51,284 nt of DNA, taken from NCBI GenBank assembly GCA_964559845.1, contig CAZLJF010000010.1, forward strand, positions 1 through 51,284, read 5' to 3'. The stretch comes from WSZY01 sp964559845 (GTDB lineage: Bacteria; Pseudomonadota; Zetaproteobacteria; Mariprofundales; Mariprofundaceae). The notes beneath the pieces were generated by a model. The model searched no databases, had not been told where the DNA came from, and was given only the letters and a program-made list of their open reading frames with translations. Within the stretch, counting starts at the first letter, position 1, and every line of letters begins with the position of its first letter. Of the stretch, positions 25,050-32,151 are shown in pieces. A program made the translations under genes and the position numbers.

Positions 25050-27841
25050 GGTGCCTCTTCCTCCACAATGGGGAGGCGGATGATGAAGGTTGTGCCCTCA
25101 TTCAGCTCACTTTCTGCTTCCAGTGTTCCATGATGCTGTTCAACAACGATGTTGTGTGAAATCGCCAATCCCTGTCCTGTACCTTTGCCAACCTCTTTGG
25201 TGGTGAAGAAGGGTTCATAGATTTTGTTGAGGTACTCTTTGGGGATCCCGCTTCCGGTATCACTGATGCGGATTTCCACAAACTGCTCTGTATGGGATGT
25301 TTTGATGGTGATAAGCCCTTTCCCGGAACTGCTTTTGCCAAGCTTTTCAGCAATGGCATGGGCGGCGTTAACAATCATGTTGAGAAATACCTGGTTGATC
25401 TCCGGCAGGCACTTTACAAGCGGTAGCTTTTCATCGAGCTCCATCTTCAGATCAGCAACATATTTCCACTCGTTTCTGGCAACAGTGGCAGTACTCTCAA
25501 GGATTCTGTTGATATCACCAAGTGCCTTCTCTTTCTGTCCGGGATGGGAGAACTCCTTCATTGCACTGACAATGCTGCTGGCCTTGGCAACACCATCCAG
25601 GCTCTGTTCAATGGCTGAGGGGATCTCCTCCATGATGAATTCGATATCGGCCTCTTCATTTGCCTTTTTCATATCCTCGACTATCTCCGGTGCAAACGCT
25701 TTCTCCTCACAGTGGCAAATCAGTTTTTCGTAGTGCCGGTAGAGTGCATACATGTCACCAAAGGAGTCTTTCAGGAAACGGATGTTGTCACCCACATACT
25801 GCAGCGGCGTGTTGATCTCATGGGCAATACCGGCTGCAAGTTCACCGACCGCCTCCATTTTCTGGGCCAGTTGCAACTGGCCCTCAAGTTTCAGCCGTTC
25901 TGTGACATCCGATCCGAGCAGAAGGAAGCCATTGTCGAGGCCTTTCTCATAGATAGTGTTGATGGTCAGCCCCAGGATGCCTTCAGAGCCATCCGGTCTC
26001 CGGAAGGCGACATTATCAATTCGGGCAGGACCCATGGCGCGGGAATCTGCAATACCACGGTCAATCATTTCCCGGTTCCACTGAATCTCAAGTTCGGAGA
26101 AATGGGTGTTCAGCGCCCTGCTACTGTCAATGCCGAAGGTGGTTGCTGCGGAGTGATTCCAGAGCGTGACCAGCCCTTCTCTGTTTACACCGATCAGGAT
26201 TGACGGAATGGCAGCCAGTAGTTGCTGGTTAAATTCATGTTCGTGGCGGAGTTCCTCTTTTGCCCTCTCCTTTTCGGTGATATCCCTGAGGATTCCGACA
26301 AAACGGACTTTGTTTTCAAACCTAGCTTCAGTAACACGAATCTCCATTGGAAAGGTGCTGTCATCCTTACGTTTTCCTTCCAGCTTCCGTTCCATACTCA
26401 GGGCGCTTCTGTTTTCCGGTAGCATGTAACGTGTCAAATGGTTGTCGTGCTGCCGAGCATATGATTCCGGCATCAGTATGTTGATGTTTTTCCCCCGAAT
26501 TTCATCAGCCTTATACCCGAAGATCTCTTCGGCTGCCGAATTAAAAGAGTGGATTTTTCCCTTTTCATCGATAGTGATGATTGCATCGGGAGCTGCATTC
26601 ATGAGCAATTCATTCCATGACAGGCTGTCTATCAATTTTAATTGCTGCAGATCCAGTTTTTCCAGAACGGCATTAAAATCATTGGCGAGATCGGCGATCT
26701 CACCGCCAAACCCGAAATCGGGAATTTTTCTGGCTTCATCGCTGGAGATGGCCGATGCGGCCTTTGCCAGTGTACGGATAGGCGAGACAAGTACATGAAT
26801 AAACCAGCGTGCCAGAAGAGCTGCCAGCAGGATGAGCAGCAGGATGAGCCACATGGTCTGTGAGATGGTCGATGCGGCCTGGGCAGCGATTGTCTCGTGG
26901 GGGATGACCCGGATCATAAGTATGTCGTTGGCGGTTGTATGGGGGTCAAAACGTGTTCGAATGGCTGCAACACCAATATCACCGTTGAGATATGTATAGA
27001 TATTATTTTTACTGCCCAGTGAGCGTCTGCTGATCAACTCTTCCAGTTCGGGGTAGTCATGCTGGAAACGATAGCGGCGGTTAAATTCGAAACCGAACAC
27101 CTTTTTTCTGTCCGGATGGACCAGATAGTCGCCATCGACATTGGTGACATAATCACGGCCATGTTCACTGGAGTCGGATATCCAGTTCAGGATGTCACCA
27201 AAGTCCATATTGCCGACAATAATGGCTGAGGTCTTGCCTGTGGCATCCTGTAGCGGCATGGCTGCGCGGACAACCGGCCTGTGGGGTGTCTCCACTTTTC
27301 CATCTTCACGGTTGAGTTCAATGGGAGAGATGTAGATTTCACCGGCACGGAGATGGCTGGCAGCCTTGAAATAGGGGGTATCACCTTTCTGCTGCAGATG
27401 CTTTTCATCGGCAATATTGATGCTTCCATCAAGCATACGGGTAATCCTGACCACTTCATGTCCGCCATCGGCAACGCTGATAATGCGCAGTTGATGGTAG
27501 CGCCTTTTGCTTTTGATCATGGCAACAAATTCATTGGTGACCTGAAGGCGAAGCTGTTCAGGATCGGCTGAAGGATCGCCAAGCCGGCTGGCCAGCTCTT
27601 TCACCGGCCCGGATATGGAGAGGTAGCGGATATCATCGGCAAGTGACTGGAAAATACCAGTTACCCGTGCCGATTTCTGTTTGAGTTCATTGCCATATTC
27701 GTCAAGCCTGACAACCATCATGGTATTCAGTATCTCATGCCGGGCGATCAGGAAAATGGAGACAGCAGAGATGATGCTCAGCGCGAAAAGCAGCCAGGTC
27801 TTGTATCCGATGCTCTTGCTTCTGAGCCACGTGGAAACCAT
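25046..27841 (-). CDS. Membrane sensor histidine kinase with dCache and FixL-like heme PAS
   Basis: A 931-residue kinase. From the start at 27841: TM helix about 16-35, a large periplasmic double-Cache domain (36-329), TM helix about 330-350, HAMP, PAS1 (about 412-522), PAS2 (about 538-650), HisKA with the phospho-His at 674 (AAGIAHEINTPL), and HATPase_c ending with GTGQGLAISHN. PAS1 resembles the oxygen-sensing heme PAS of FixL: His465 matches the proximal heme ligand and Arg485, twenty residues later, matches the gas-contacting Arg. A GTG at 27976 would add 45 residues of unlikely sequence. Neither start has a strong ribosome-binding site. First gene of the two-component operon. Confidence 0.87.
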   Translation of the reverse strand: MVSTWLRSKSIGYKTWLLFALSIISAVSIFLIARHEILNTMMVVRLDEYGNELKQKSARVTGIFQSLADDIRYLSISGPVKELASRLGDPSADPEQLRLQVTNEFVAMIKSKRRYHQLRIISVADGGHEVVRITRMLDGSINIADEKHLQQKGDTPYFKAASHLRAGEIYISPIELNREDGKVETPHRPVVRAAMPLQDATGKTSAIIVGNMDFGDILNWISDSSEHGRDYVTNVDGDYLVHPDRKKVFGFEFNRRYRFQHDYPELEELISRRSLGSKNNIYTYLNGDIGVAAIRTRFDPHTTANDILMIRVIPHETIAAQAASTISQTMWLILLLILLAALLARWFIHVLVSPIRTLAKAASAISSDEARKIPDFGFGGEIADLANDFNAVLEKLDLQQLKLIDSLSWNELLMNAAPDAIITIDEKGKIHSFNSAAEEIFGYKADEIRGKNINILMPESYARQHDNHLTRYMLPENRSALSMERKLEGKRKDDSTFPMEIRVTEARFENKVRFVGILRDITEKERAKEELRHEHEFNQQLLAAIPSILIGVNREGLVTLWNHSAATTFGIDSSRALNTHFSELEIQWNREMIDRGIADSRAMGPARIDNVAFRRPDGSEGILGLTINTIYEKGLDNGFLLLGSDVTERLKLEGQLQLAQKMEAVGELAAGIAHEINTPLQYVGDNIRFLKDSFGDMYALYRHYEKLICHCEEKAFAPEIVEDMKKANEEADIEFIMEEIPSAIEQSLDGVAKASSIVSAMKEFSHPGQKEKALGDINRILESTATVARNEWKYVADLKMELDEKLPLVKCLPEINQVFLNMIVNAAHAIAEKLGKSSSGKGLITIKTSHTEQFVEIRISDTGSGIPKEYLNKIYEPFFTTKEVGKGTGQGLAISHNIVVEQHHGTLEAESELNEGTTFIIRLPIVEEEAP

Positions 27842-27845
27842 GTGG

Positions 27846-27971
27846 TCAGGCAGACTCTGAGTATTGACAGGAGTGTGTCCCCCGGCCTGAGGGCAGGCGG
27901 TACGGCGAGGCGGGAGAGAGCCCCGCTCCGGAAGTTTCTGTCGGCAATGGTTCTTGCTTTGGTATAAGCAT
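27846..27971 (-). CDS. Possible 41-codon upstream ORF before the kinase gene
   Basis: An ATG at 27971 has GAGAGG four bases upstream and opens 41 codons ending at a TGA four bases before the kinase ATG. The peptide is Pro/Ser-rich and resembles nothing I know. The kinase start lacks its own ribosome-binding site, so translational coupling through this ORF is possible. Chance cannot be excluded. Confidence 0.3.
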   Translation of the reverse strand: MLIPKQEPLPTETSGAGLSPASPYRLPSGRGTHSCQYSESA

Positions 27972-28016
27972 GACACCTCTCTTTCATCAAGTAGAGACTC
28001 TCTCTATCGCTATGCC

Positions 28017-28036
28017 GAGTGAAAACTTGAGTGAAA
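28017..28036. repeat. Short direct repeat upstream of the kinase operon
   Basis: GAGTGAAA occurs twice with a 12-bp period (28017-28024 and 28029-28036) in the 251-bp spacer between hflD and the kinase gene. Such tandem octamers can be response-regulator sites; nothing else supports this. Confidence 0.3.
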
Positions 28037-28092
28037 GAGTATGGATCTTTTTTTGTGCTACTTCAGAGAGGCAGCTTCGGGTTTGGCAAACG

Positions 28093-28794
28093 TCAATCTT
28101 TTGAAGCCTCTTCCAGCAGCTTCCGGATTTGCTGATGTAGTTTTTTGCGGCCGATCAGCAGGCGGAAATGGCCACCGCCATGTTGATGCCACAGATGTGC
28201 GGCCCGGATGCCGGCCAGCAGCAGGGCGCGGACCCTGTTGGTGTTGACGCTCTGTTTCAGGTGTTCCGGCTTTCCACGCACAATGATGCTGGGTCTCAGT
28301 GTGCTGATGGTGTTGCCATAGAGGTCGGCAATACCGCCGATGACGCTTTCGTGCGTCTGGCTGCCGAAGTAATCGGATTGCTTTTTGATCCGCTGCATGC
28401 CTTCACCAATGGCGGCAAGCATGGCTCTGTTTTTTGCCAGTCTCTTCTCCAGCGCCATCAGTCCGGCCGCATAGGAGAGGATAGGCTTTGCCTGCTCAAG
28501 GTGGCTGCCGGCCAGCAGTCTGGCAGAGAGGTGGAGTCCTGCCCGCAGCGGATAAATACCGCCATAGATTGTGCCGACATGGTCGCTGTTTTCAGCAAAC
28601 AGGCTGCGGATCATGGTGTCGAAGTCCTCGGTATCGCAGATGCCCTTTCTGGCAATGCTTTCAACCAGTGATGCCGCCTGTACGATGGCTGCAAGTGCAA
28701 CAGCTCGGTTGGCTTGTGCTGTCGCCTGATTTGCGTGAATGTGTGTTCTGTCGGACATGGTGGTATTCTGTACAGCCCGGAAAAGGGCGTCCAT
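28093..28794 (-). CDS. hflD: HflD-like lysogenization regulator homologue
   Basis: A 233-residue, largely helical cytoplasmic protein. The C-terminal stretch VRALLLAGIRAAHLWHQHGG is almost the E. coli HflD motif, and MALEKRL and AAIVQAASLVESIA also align. In E. coli HflD sits next to mnmA and interacts with phage lambda CII and the membrane; its housekeeping role is unclear. Here it is not next to mnmA. The ATG at 28794 is preceded by AAGGA; an internal ATG at 28758 lacks one. Confidence 0.85.
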   Translation of the reverse strand: MDALFRAVQNTTMSDRTHIHANQATAQANRAVALAAIVQAASLVESIARKGICDTEDFDTMIRSLFAENSDHVGTIYGGIYPLRAGLHLSARLLAGSHLEQAKPILSYAAGLMALEKRLAKNRAMLAAIGEGMQRIKKQSDYFGSQTHESVIGGIADLYGNTISTLRPSIIVRGKPEHLKQSVNTNRVRALLLAGIRAAHLWHQHGGGHFRLLIGRKKLHQQIRKLLEEASKD

Positions 28795-28962
28795 TCCCTT
28801 TTCCTTAATAGTTGAGTAAAAGCGTGGTTTTGTTCAGATTCACAAAATCAAACTTCAAATATTTGATTTTGGCAGCTTGTCCATGCCCTGCATGAATGCT
28901 CTCATTTGCAGTTCTTTCATTGCGTTGCTGTAATACCCCTGTTTCAAGTCCGGGAGTGAATA
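28795..28962. other. Divergent spacer between hflD and the DUF455 gene
   Basis: No gene was seen. A 9-bp hairpin (aaaatcaaa/tttgatttt, about 28844-28870) is the only clear structure. Promoters for both genes should lie here; none is convincing. Confidence 0.45.
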
Positions 28963-29757
28963 TTGGCGAACCTGTTTGAATATGTGCGTGATGCCTTCCT
29001 CACCACCGATGTGGATGCGAAGCTGAAGAAGACGCGGGATACAGCGGCTGCATTTCGTGCCGGCAGCCTTTCGATGGATACATTCGGCAAGCCGGTGGCT
29101 GTAGATGCTCCCGGCAGGCCAGGGCGTCCGATACTTGTCCGGGCCAAACATGTGCCCAGGCGCGGATTTGGTACACGGGAGGGCAGGGCGGTGATGATGC
29201 ATGCCATCGCCCATATCGAGTTTAATGCCATCAATCTGGCACTGGATGCGGTACAGCGCTTTGATTCGATGCCGGAGCGGTTCTATACCGACTGGCTGAA
29301 AGTGGCTGAAGAGGAGGCTTATCATTTTGAGCTGATCCGCGCCCATATGCGGCATATGGGTGCCGATTATGGCGATTATGATGCCCATAACGGCCTGTGG
29401 GAGATGTGTGAAAGAACCGCCCATGATGTGTTGATCCGTATGGCGCTGGTGCCGCGTGTGCTGGAGGCGCGCGGTCTGGATGTGACTCCCGGCATCCAGA
29501 AGAAGCTTGCGCAGGTGGGCGATCACAATGCAGTGAGCCTGCTCGATATTATTCTTCGGGACGAAATCGGGCACGTGGAGATCGGCAACCGCTGGTTCCA
29601 CTACTGCTGCAAAGAGCGGGGCCTGAAAACCGATGAGACCTTCTTCAAACTGCTGGATGAGTACTATCCGAAAGGGTTGACCGGGCCGTTTAATCTCGGA
29701 GCCCGCAAACAGGCCGGTTTTTCAAAACAGGAGATGGAGATGTTGACATGCAGTTGA
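28963..29757 (+). CDS. DUF455 ferritin-like protein
   Basis: A 264-residue helical protein of the DUF455 family, whose fold is ferritin-like. Candidate di-metal ligands are in MHAIAHIEFNAI, KVAEEEAYHFEL and RDEIGHVEIGNRWF: Glu and His residues in the ExxH spacing expected for a carboxylate-bridged di-iron site. The reaction is unknown; related folds include tRNA hydroxylases and iron-handling proteins. The start is a TTG (28963) with GGGAG six bases upstream; no ATG or GTG start would retain the N-terminus. Confidence 0.8.
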   Translation: MANLFEYVRDAFLTTDVDAKLKKTRDTAAAFRAGSLSMDTFGKPVAVDAPGRPGRPILVRAKHVPRRGFGTREGRAVMMHAIAHIEFNAINLALDAVQRFDSMPERFYTDWLKVAEEEAYHFELIRAHMRHMGADYGDYDAHNGLWEMCERTAHDVLIRMALVPRVLEARGLDVTPGIQKKLAQVGDHNAVSLLDIILRDEIGHVEIGNRWFHYCCKERGLKTDETFFKLLDEYYPKGLTGPFNLGARKQAGFSKQEMEMLTCS

Positions 29758-29787
29758 CTGAAATTGATGTCAAAGCGGTGTCAAACG

Positions 29788-30444
29788 CTAATCCAGCAAC
29801 TCCAGCACCCGATCCAGGCCGCCATTGTTGATGGCGTAAGGGGCCGCTGCCTGCACCTTCGGTTTGGCATGGAAGGCGATGCCCATAGCCGCTTCTCCGA
29901 TCATTGGAAGATCATTGGCGCCATCACCGATAGCGACCGTCTGTGACATCGGAATGCTGAAAATTTCAGCCTGCTCCAGCAGGGCGTGGCGTTTGACCTC
30001 GGCGTCGACAATACTGCCCAGCACACTGCCGGTGAGCTTGCCGTTGTGAATCTCAAGCGTGTTGGCGCGGGTATAGTCCAGCCCCAGCCGCGCTTTGAAT
30101 TTGTCGGTAAAATAGGTGAAGCCGCCGGATACCAGCCCCACCTTCCAGCCGTTTGACTGCACGGTTTTGATTAGCTTCTCCGCGCCTTCGGTCAGCCTGA
30201 TGCGCTCTTCATAGACACGCTCCAGCACCGAGGCATCCAGCCCCGCCAGCAGTTGCACCCGCTCGGTCAGCGATTCGGCGAAATCGAGCTCGCCGCGCAT
30301 CGCCCGCTCGGTGATGACCGAAATTTCATCTTTCAGCCCCAGAAAATCGGCGATTTCATCAATGCATTCACATTGAATCAGTGTGGAATCCATGTCCATG
30401 AAGAGCAATCCGGGCGCTTGCAGGGTAGGGCGGTTCGTGTTCAT
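29788..30444 (-). CDS. serB: Phosphoserine phosphatase
   Basis: A 218-residue HAD-superfamily enzyme. FMDMDSTLIQCECIDEIAD holds the nucleophile Asp17 and Asp19. Further motifs are LVSGGF (Ser) and the metal-binding AIGDGANDLPM. It hydrolyses phosphoserine as the last step of serine synthesis, drawing on 3-phosphoglycerate from the carbon block. I use the ATG at 30444; a GTG at 30519 would add 25 residues that look noncoding. The upstream side of the gene meets the cassette insertion. Confidence 0.92.
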   Translation of the reverse strand: MNTNRPTLQAPGLLFMDMDSTLIQCECIDEIADFLGLKDEISVITERAMRGELDFAESLTERVQLLAGLDASVLERVYEERIRLTEGAEKLIKTVQSNGWKVGLVSGGFTYFTDKFKARLGLDYTRANTLEIHNGKLTGSVLGSIVDAEVKRHALLEQAEIFSIPMSQTVAIGDGANDLPMIGEAAMGIAFHAKPKVQAAAPYAINNGGLDRVLELLD

Positions 30445-30581
30445 GCGCGGGAAGCTAGCCTGATGACGGGCGCTTGCCAAAACCTGAGGGGGAGAAAACC
30501 ACAGGGGTACGGAGGGCACAGAGAAGTTGCGTTATCCCTTTACAAAACGGAGAGAGCATCCATGCCCCCGAATTTCTGAGA

Positions 30582-30654
30582 GGCTAATGACCAAGCTGTG
30601 CCGTGTGAACGAAGCACAGCGTAGTGAACGTCCGAACGAGTGTATTGTTAGTGC
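30582..30654 (-). repeat. attC-like recombination site of cassette 2
   Basis: Read on the minus strand it begins GCACTAACAAT (R''-like, containing the TAA stop of the upstream gene) and continues with a CGTTC..GGACG segment typical of attC. It has a central stem GCTGTGC/GCACAGC (30595-30601 with 30614-30620) and ends near CATTAGCC (30582-30589). The 8-bp R'' (complement 30647-30654) mirrors the cassette's own left end at 31126-31133 with one mismatch, as expected for an excisable cassette. The 3' half looks degenerate. Confidence 0.6.
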
Positions 30655-31112
30655 TTGTTATGTTTGAAACCACGAATAATCCAGCCAATTGACCAACCAA
30701 GTAGGTAAAGGCAAATGGAGGGTATTGCCCACCATAGTACAGATTGAAAATAATGATCTCTTTGTTTTCCCGGTAGTAGTTCTATTTCATTATTAAATTT
30801 ATTGTTGATTTCTGAAACTACACGTGAAAAAACTTTTTGATTTTCAGATGGAGATTGAGCCACATTTTTAAGCCAGCTTATTATTTCTGGATTGGTTTTA
30901 TCTCTAAATAAAGCTTCGCGTGCTCTATAAGATGTAACCTCTTTGCCTTCTTTCTCGGTAATTTTTTCAGCAATAGCATCTGTTGCTTGATTAATCCATT
31001 GCCATTCTATACCGGATGCTGTTGGGCGTGTTGCAAACGCAACAAATGCTACCGCTATTCCGTAAAAAATGACGGTAACAATCCAGAGTCTGTGCCACCC
31101 ACTTAATTTCAT
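30648..31112 (-). CDS. Cassette-borne small membrane protein, unknown function
   Basis: A 154-residue protein with two hydrophobic helices, near residues 9-28 and 124-147, flanking a charged, mostly helical central region (about 35-115). The C-terminus is basic. I recognise no domain. Base composition is clearly more AT-rich than the neighbouring core genes, with codons such as AAT, ATA and TTA common. The stop codon lies inside the attC-like site, as is usual for integron cassettes. Together with the next gene it interrupts serB-mfd and was probably acquired. Confidence 0.7.
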   Translation of the reverse strand: MKLSGWHRLWIVTVIFYGIAVAFVAFATRPTASGIEWQWINQATDAIAEKITEKEGKEVTSYRAREALFRDKTNPEIISWLKNVAQSPSENQKVFSRVVSEINNKFNNEIELLPGKQRDHYFQSVLWWAIPSICLYLLGWSIGWIIRGFKHNKH

Positions 31113-31125
31113 TATTACCCCTTGA

Positions 31126-31217
31126 GCACTAGCGCTTCGCGTAACCGGCGGCTAAAAGTATAGTGAGCGAAAGCGAACGATGCTTTTAGCCGTCCGAGTT
31201 GACGCGATTGTTATAAA
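31126..31217 (-). repeat. attC-like recombination site of cassette 1
   Basis: On the minus strand it starts TTTATAACAATCGCGTCAAC, followed by TCGGACG, close to the usual attC left side. A 10-bp stem (31149-31158 with 31183-31192) forms the centre, and an outer helix (31138-31145 with 31198-31206) carries single unpaired bases like attC extrahelical bases. The right end is GCTAGTGC (31126-31133). The left-end sequence GTTATAAATC (31210-31219) recurs inverted at 31942-31951, marking both ends of one cassette. Confidence 0.75.
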
Positions 31218-31218
31218 T

Positions 31219-31938
31219 CTACGGCTTTCTTCCATGAGCCTGTAGCCGATTGTGTATGTATTCTTCAATTTCCTTATACAATGGCTCAGTTTTTTCTTTG
31301 ATTTTCTTCCACCCCTCATTTTGCATCTTCCAATCCTTGGCTTCACGTCCAACCTCTTTTGACACGATCGCTGACCAAAGAGTATCTGATATTTTAGATA
31401 ACTTATCCTTCAGTTCCGCTTCAAGAAAAATACCATTTCTAGCAACATATCTTTGCAGATCACCGAATGCTTGTTTAACCTTATGTAGCCTATGCCAAAA
31501 TAATATATCTCTATATGTATCAGCTTTGTTATATGAGTTTTTTACTTCCTCTTTTTGCGACTCGGTAAAATCTGTTCCCTTAAGAAACTCATTTAGCTGT
31601 TTTTCAGTCATTCGATCTACATCAGCATATGTCTGCATGGGAGATACCAGCCAAGAAATTAAACCATGTGCTTCATCTAATTTTTTCCATGCTGCTGGTA
31701 ACACCTCAAACTCTTTTTCCTGTAATTTAATTGCACCGCTTAATAGTGAGTCTATTTCGACTTTAAGCCGTTGAAGTTCCAATGCCTGATCATGTCGCAT
31801 TTGCTCCATACGCTCTGAGAACTTGTTTTCTATCCAAGATTTGCCTAAAAACTGAAATATAAGATAAGCAATTGCGGCAGCACCGCCCCCATATGCAATC
31901 ATTTCACCAAATAATCTGAATAACGTGTCTAATTCCAT
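31219..31938 (-). CDS. Cassette-borne protein with N-terminal membrane helix and coiled coil
   Basis: A 239-residue protein. One membrane helix (about 12-31, with a Gly-Gly-Gly-Ala-Ala run) is followed by a charged helical region likely to form a coiled coil (about 35-85) and a Lys/Glu-rich C-terminal half. I recognise no family. AT-rich like its partner. The gene starts 12 bp inside the cassette boundary (31950) and ends at the attC-like site, filling the cassette. A stress, envelope or antiphage role is common for such cargo, but nothing here shows it. Confidence 0.7.
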   Translation of the reverse strand: MELDTLFRLFGEMIAYGGGAAAIAYLIFQFLGKSWIENKFSERMEQMRHDQALELQRLKVEIDSLLSGAIKLQEKEFEVLPAAWKKLDEAHGLISWLVSPMQTYADVDRMTEKQLNEFLKGTDFTESQKEEVKNSYNKADTYRDILFWHRLHKVKQAFGDLQRYVARNGIFLEAELKDKLSKISDTLWSAIVSKEVGREAKDWKMQNEGWKKIKEKTEPLYKEIEEYIHNRLQAHGRKP

Positions 31939-31941
31939 TGT

Positions 31942-31951
31942 GATTTATAAC
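31942..31951 (-). repeat. Cassette 1 left boundary (inverted match to its attC)
   Basis: GTTATAAATC on the minus strand is the exact reverse complement of the first ten bases of the attC-like site at 31210-31219. In integron cassettes the R' half carried at the cassette start and the R'' of its own attC are complementary, so this is the expected boundary. Confidence 0.7.
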
Positions 31952-32151
31952 TAACTGAATATGAGTAATTGGTTTTCCTCATATCTGGCTCCTGCAGGCG
32001 AATGGTTTTTCCTCTTTATCGCATATTGAATGTAAAAAAGAGAAACGGGAGAGGTGGCGGCTGAAACAAACGCGGCATCCCCTCCGGCAAGGGGTATTAT
32101 TGCCTCAGGCGCAGGCATGCGTCAATCCCGTAAAAAGAGTGTGTGCAAAAC
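31952..32151. other. Noncoding spacer between mfd and the cassettes
   Basis: No gene, no integron integrase and no further attC were seen in these 200 bp. Small inverted repeats (tgcct/aggca near 32100-32117) are present, but there is no clear U-tract terminator for mfd. Confidence 0.5.

Noticed and set aside
28803..28850. Third copy of the hairpin element on the minus strand (TTGATTTTGTGA...CGCTTTTACT)
   Set aside because: About two-thirds identical to copy 1 over 41 bases, but the lead is incomplete and several stem positions mispair, so I do not count it. A covariance search could revive it.
29749..29832. Small plus-strand ORF starting at an ATG in the end of the DUF455 gene
   Set aside because: It runs antisense into serB, has no clear ribosome-binding site, and the peptide has no features.
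31113..32151. Integron integrase or attI near the cassettes
   Set aside because: No intI-like frame is present in or around the insertion; the flanks are serB and mfd.
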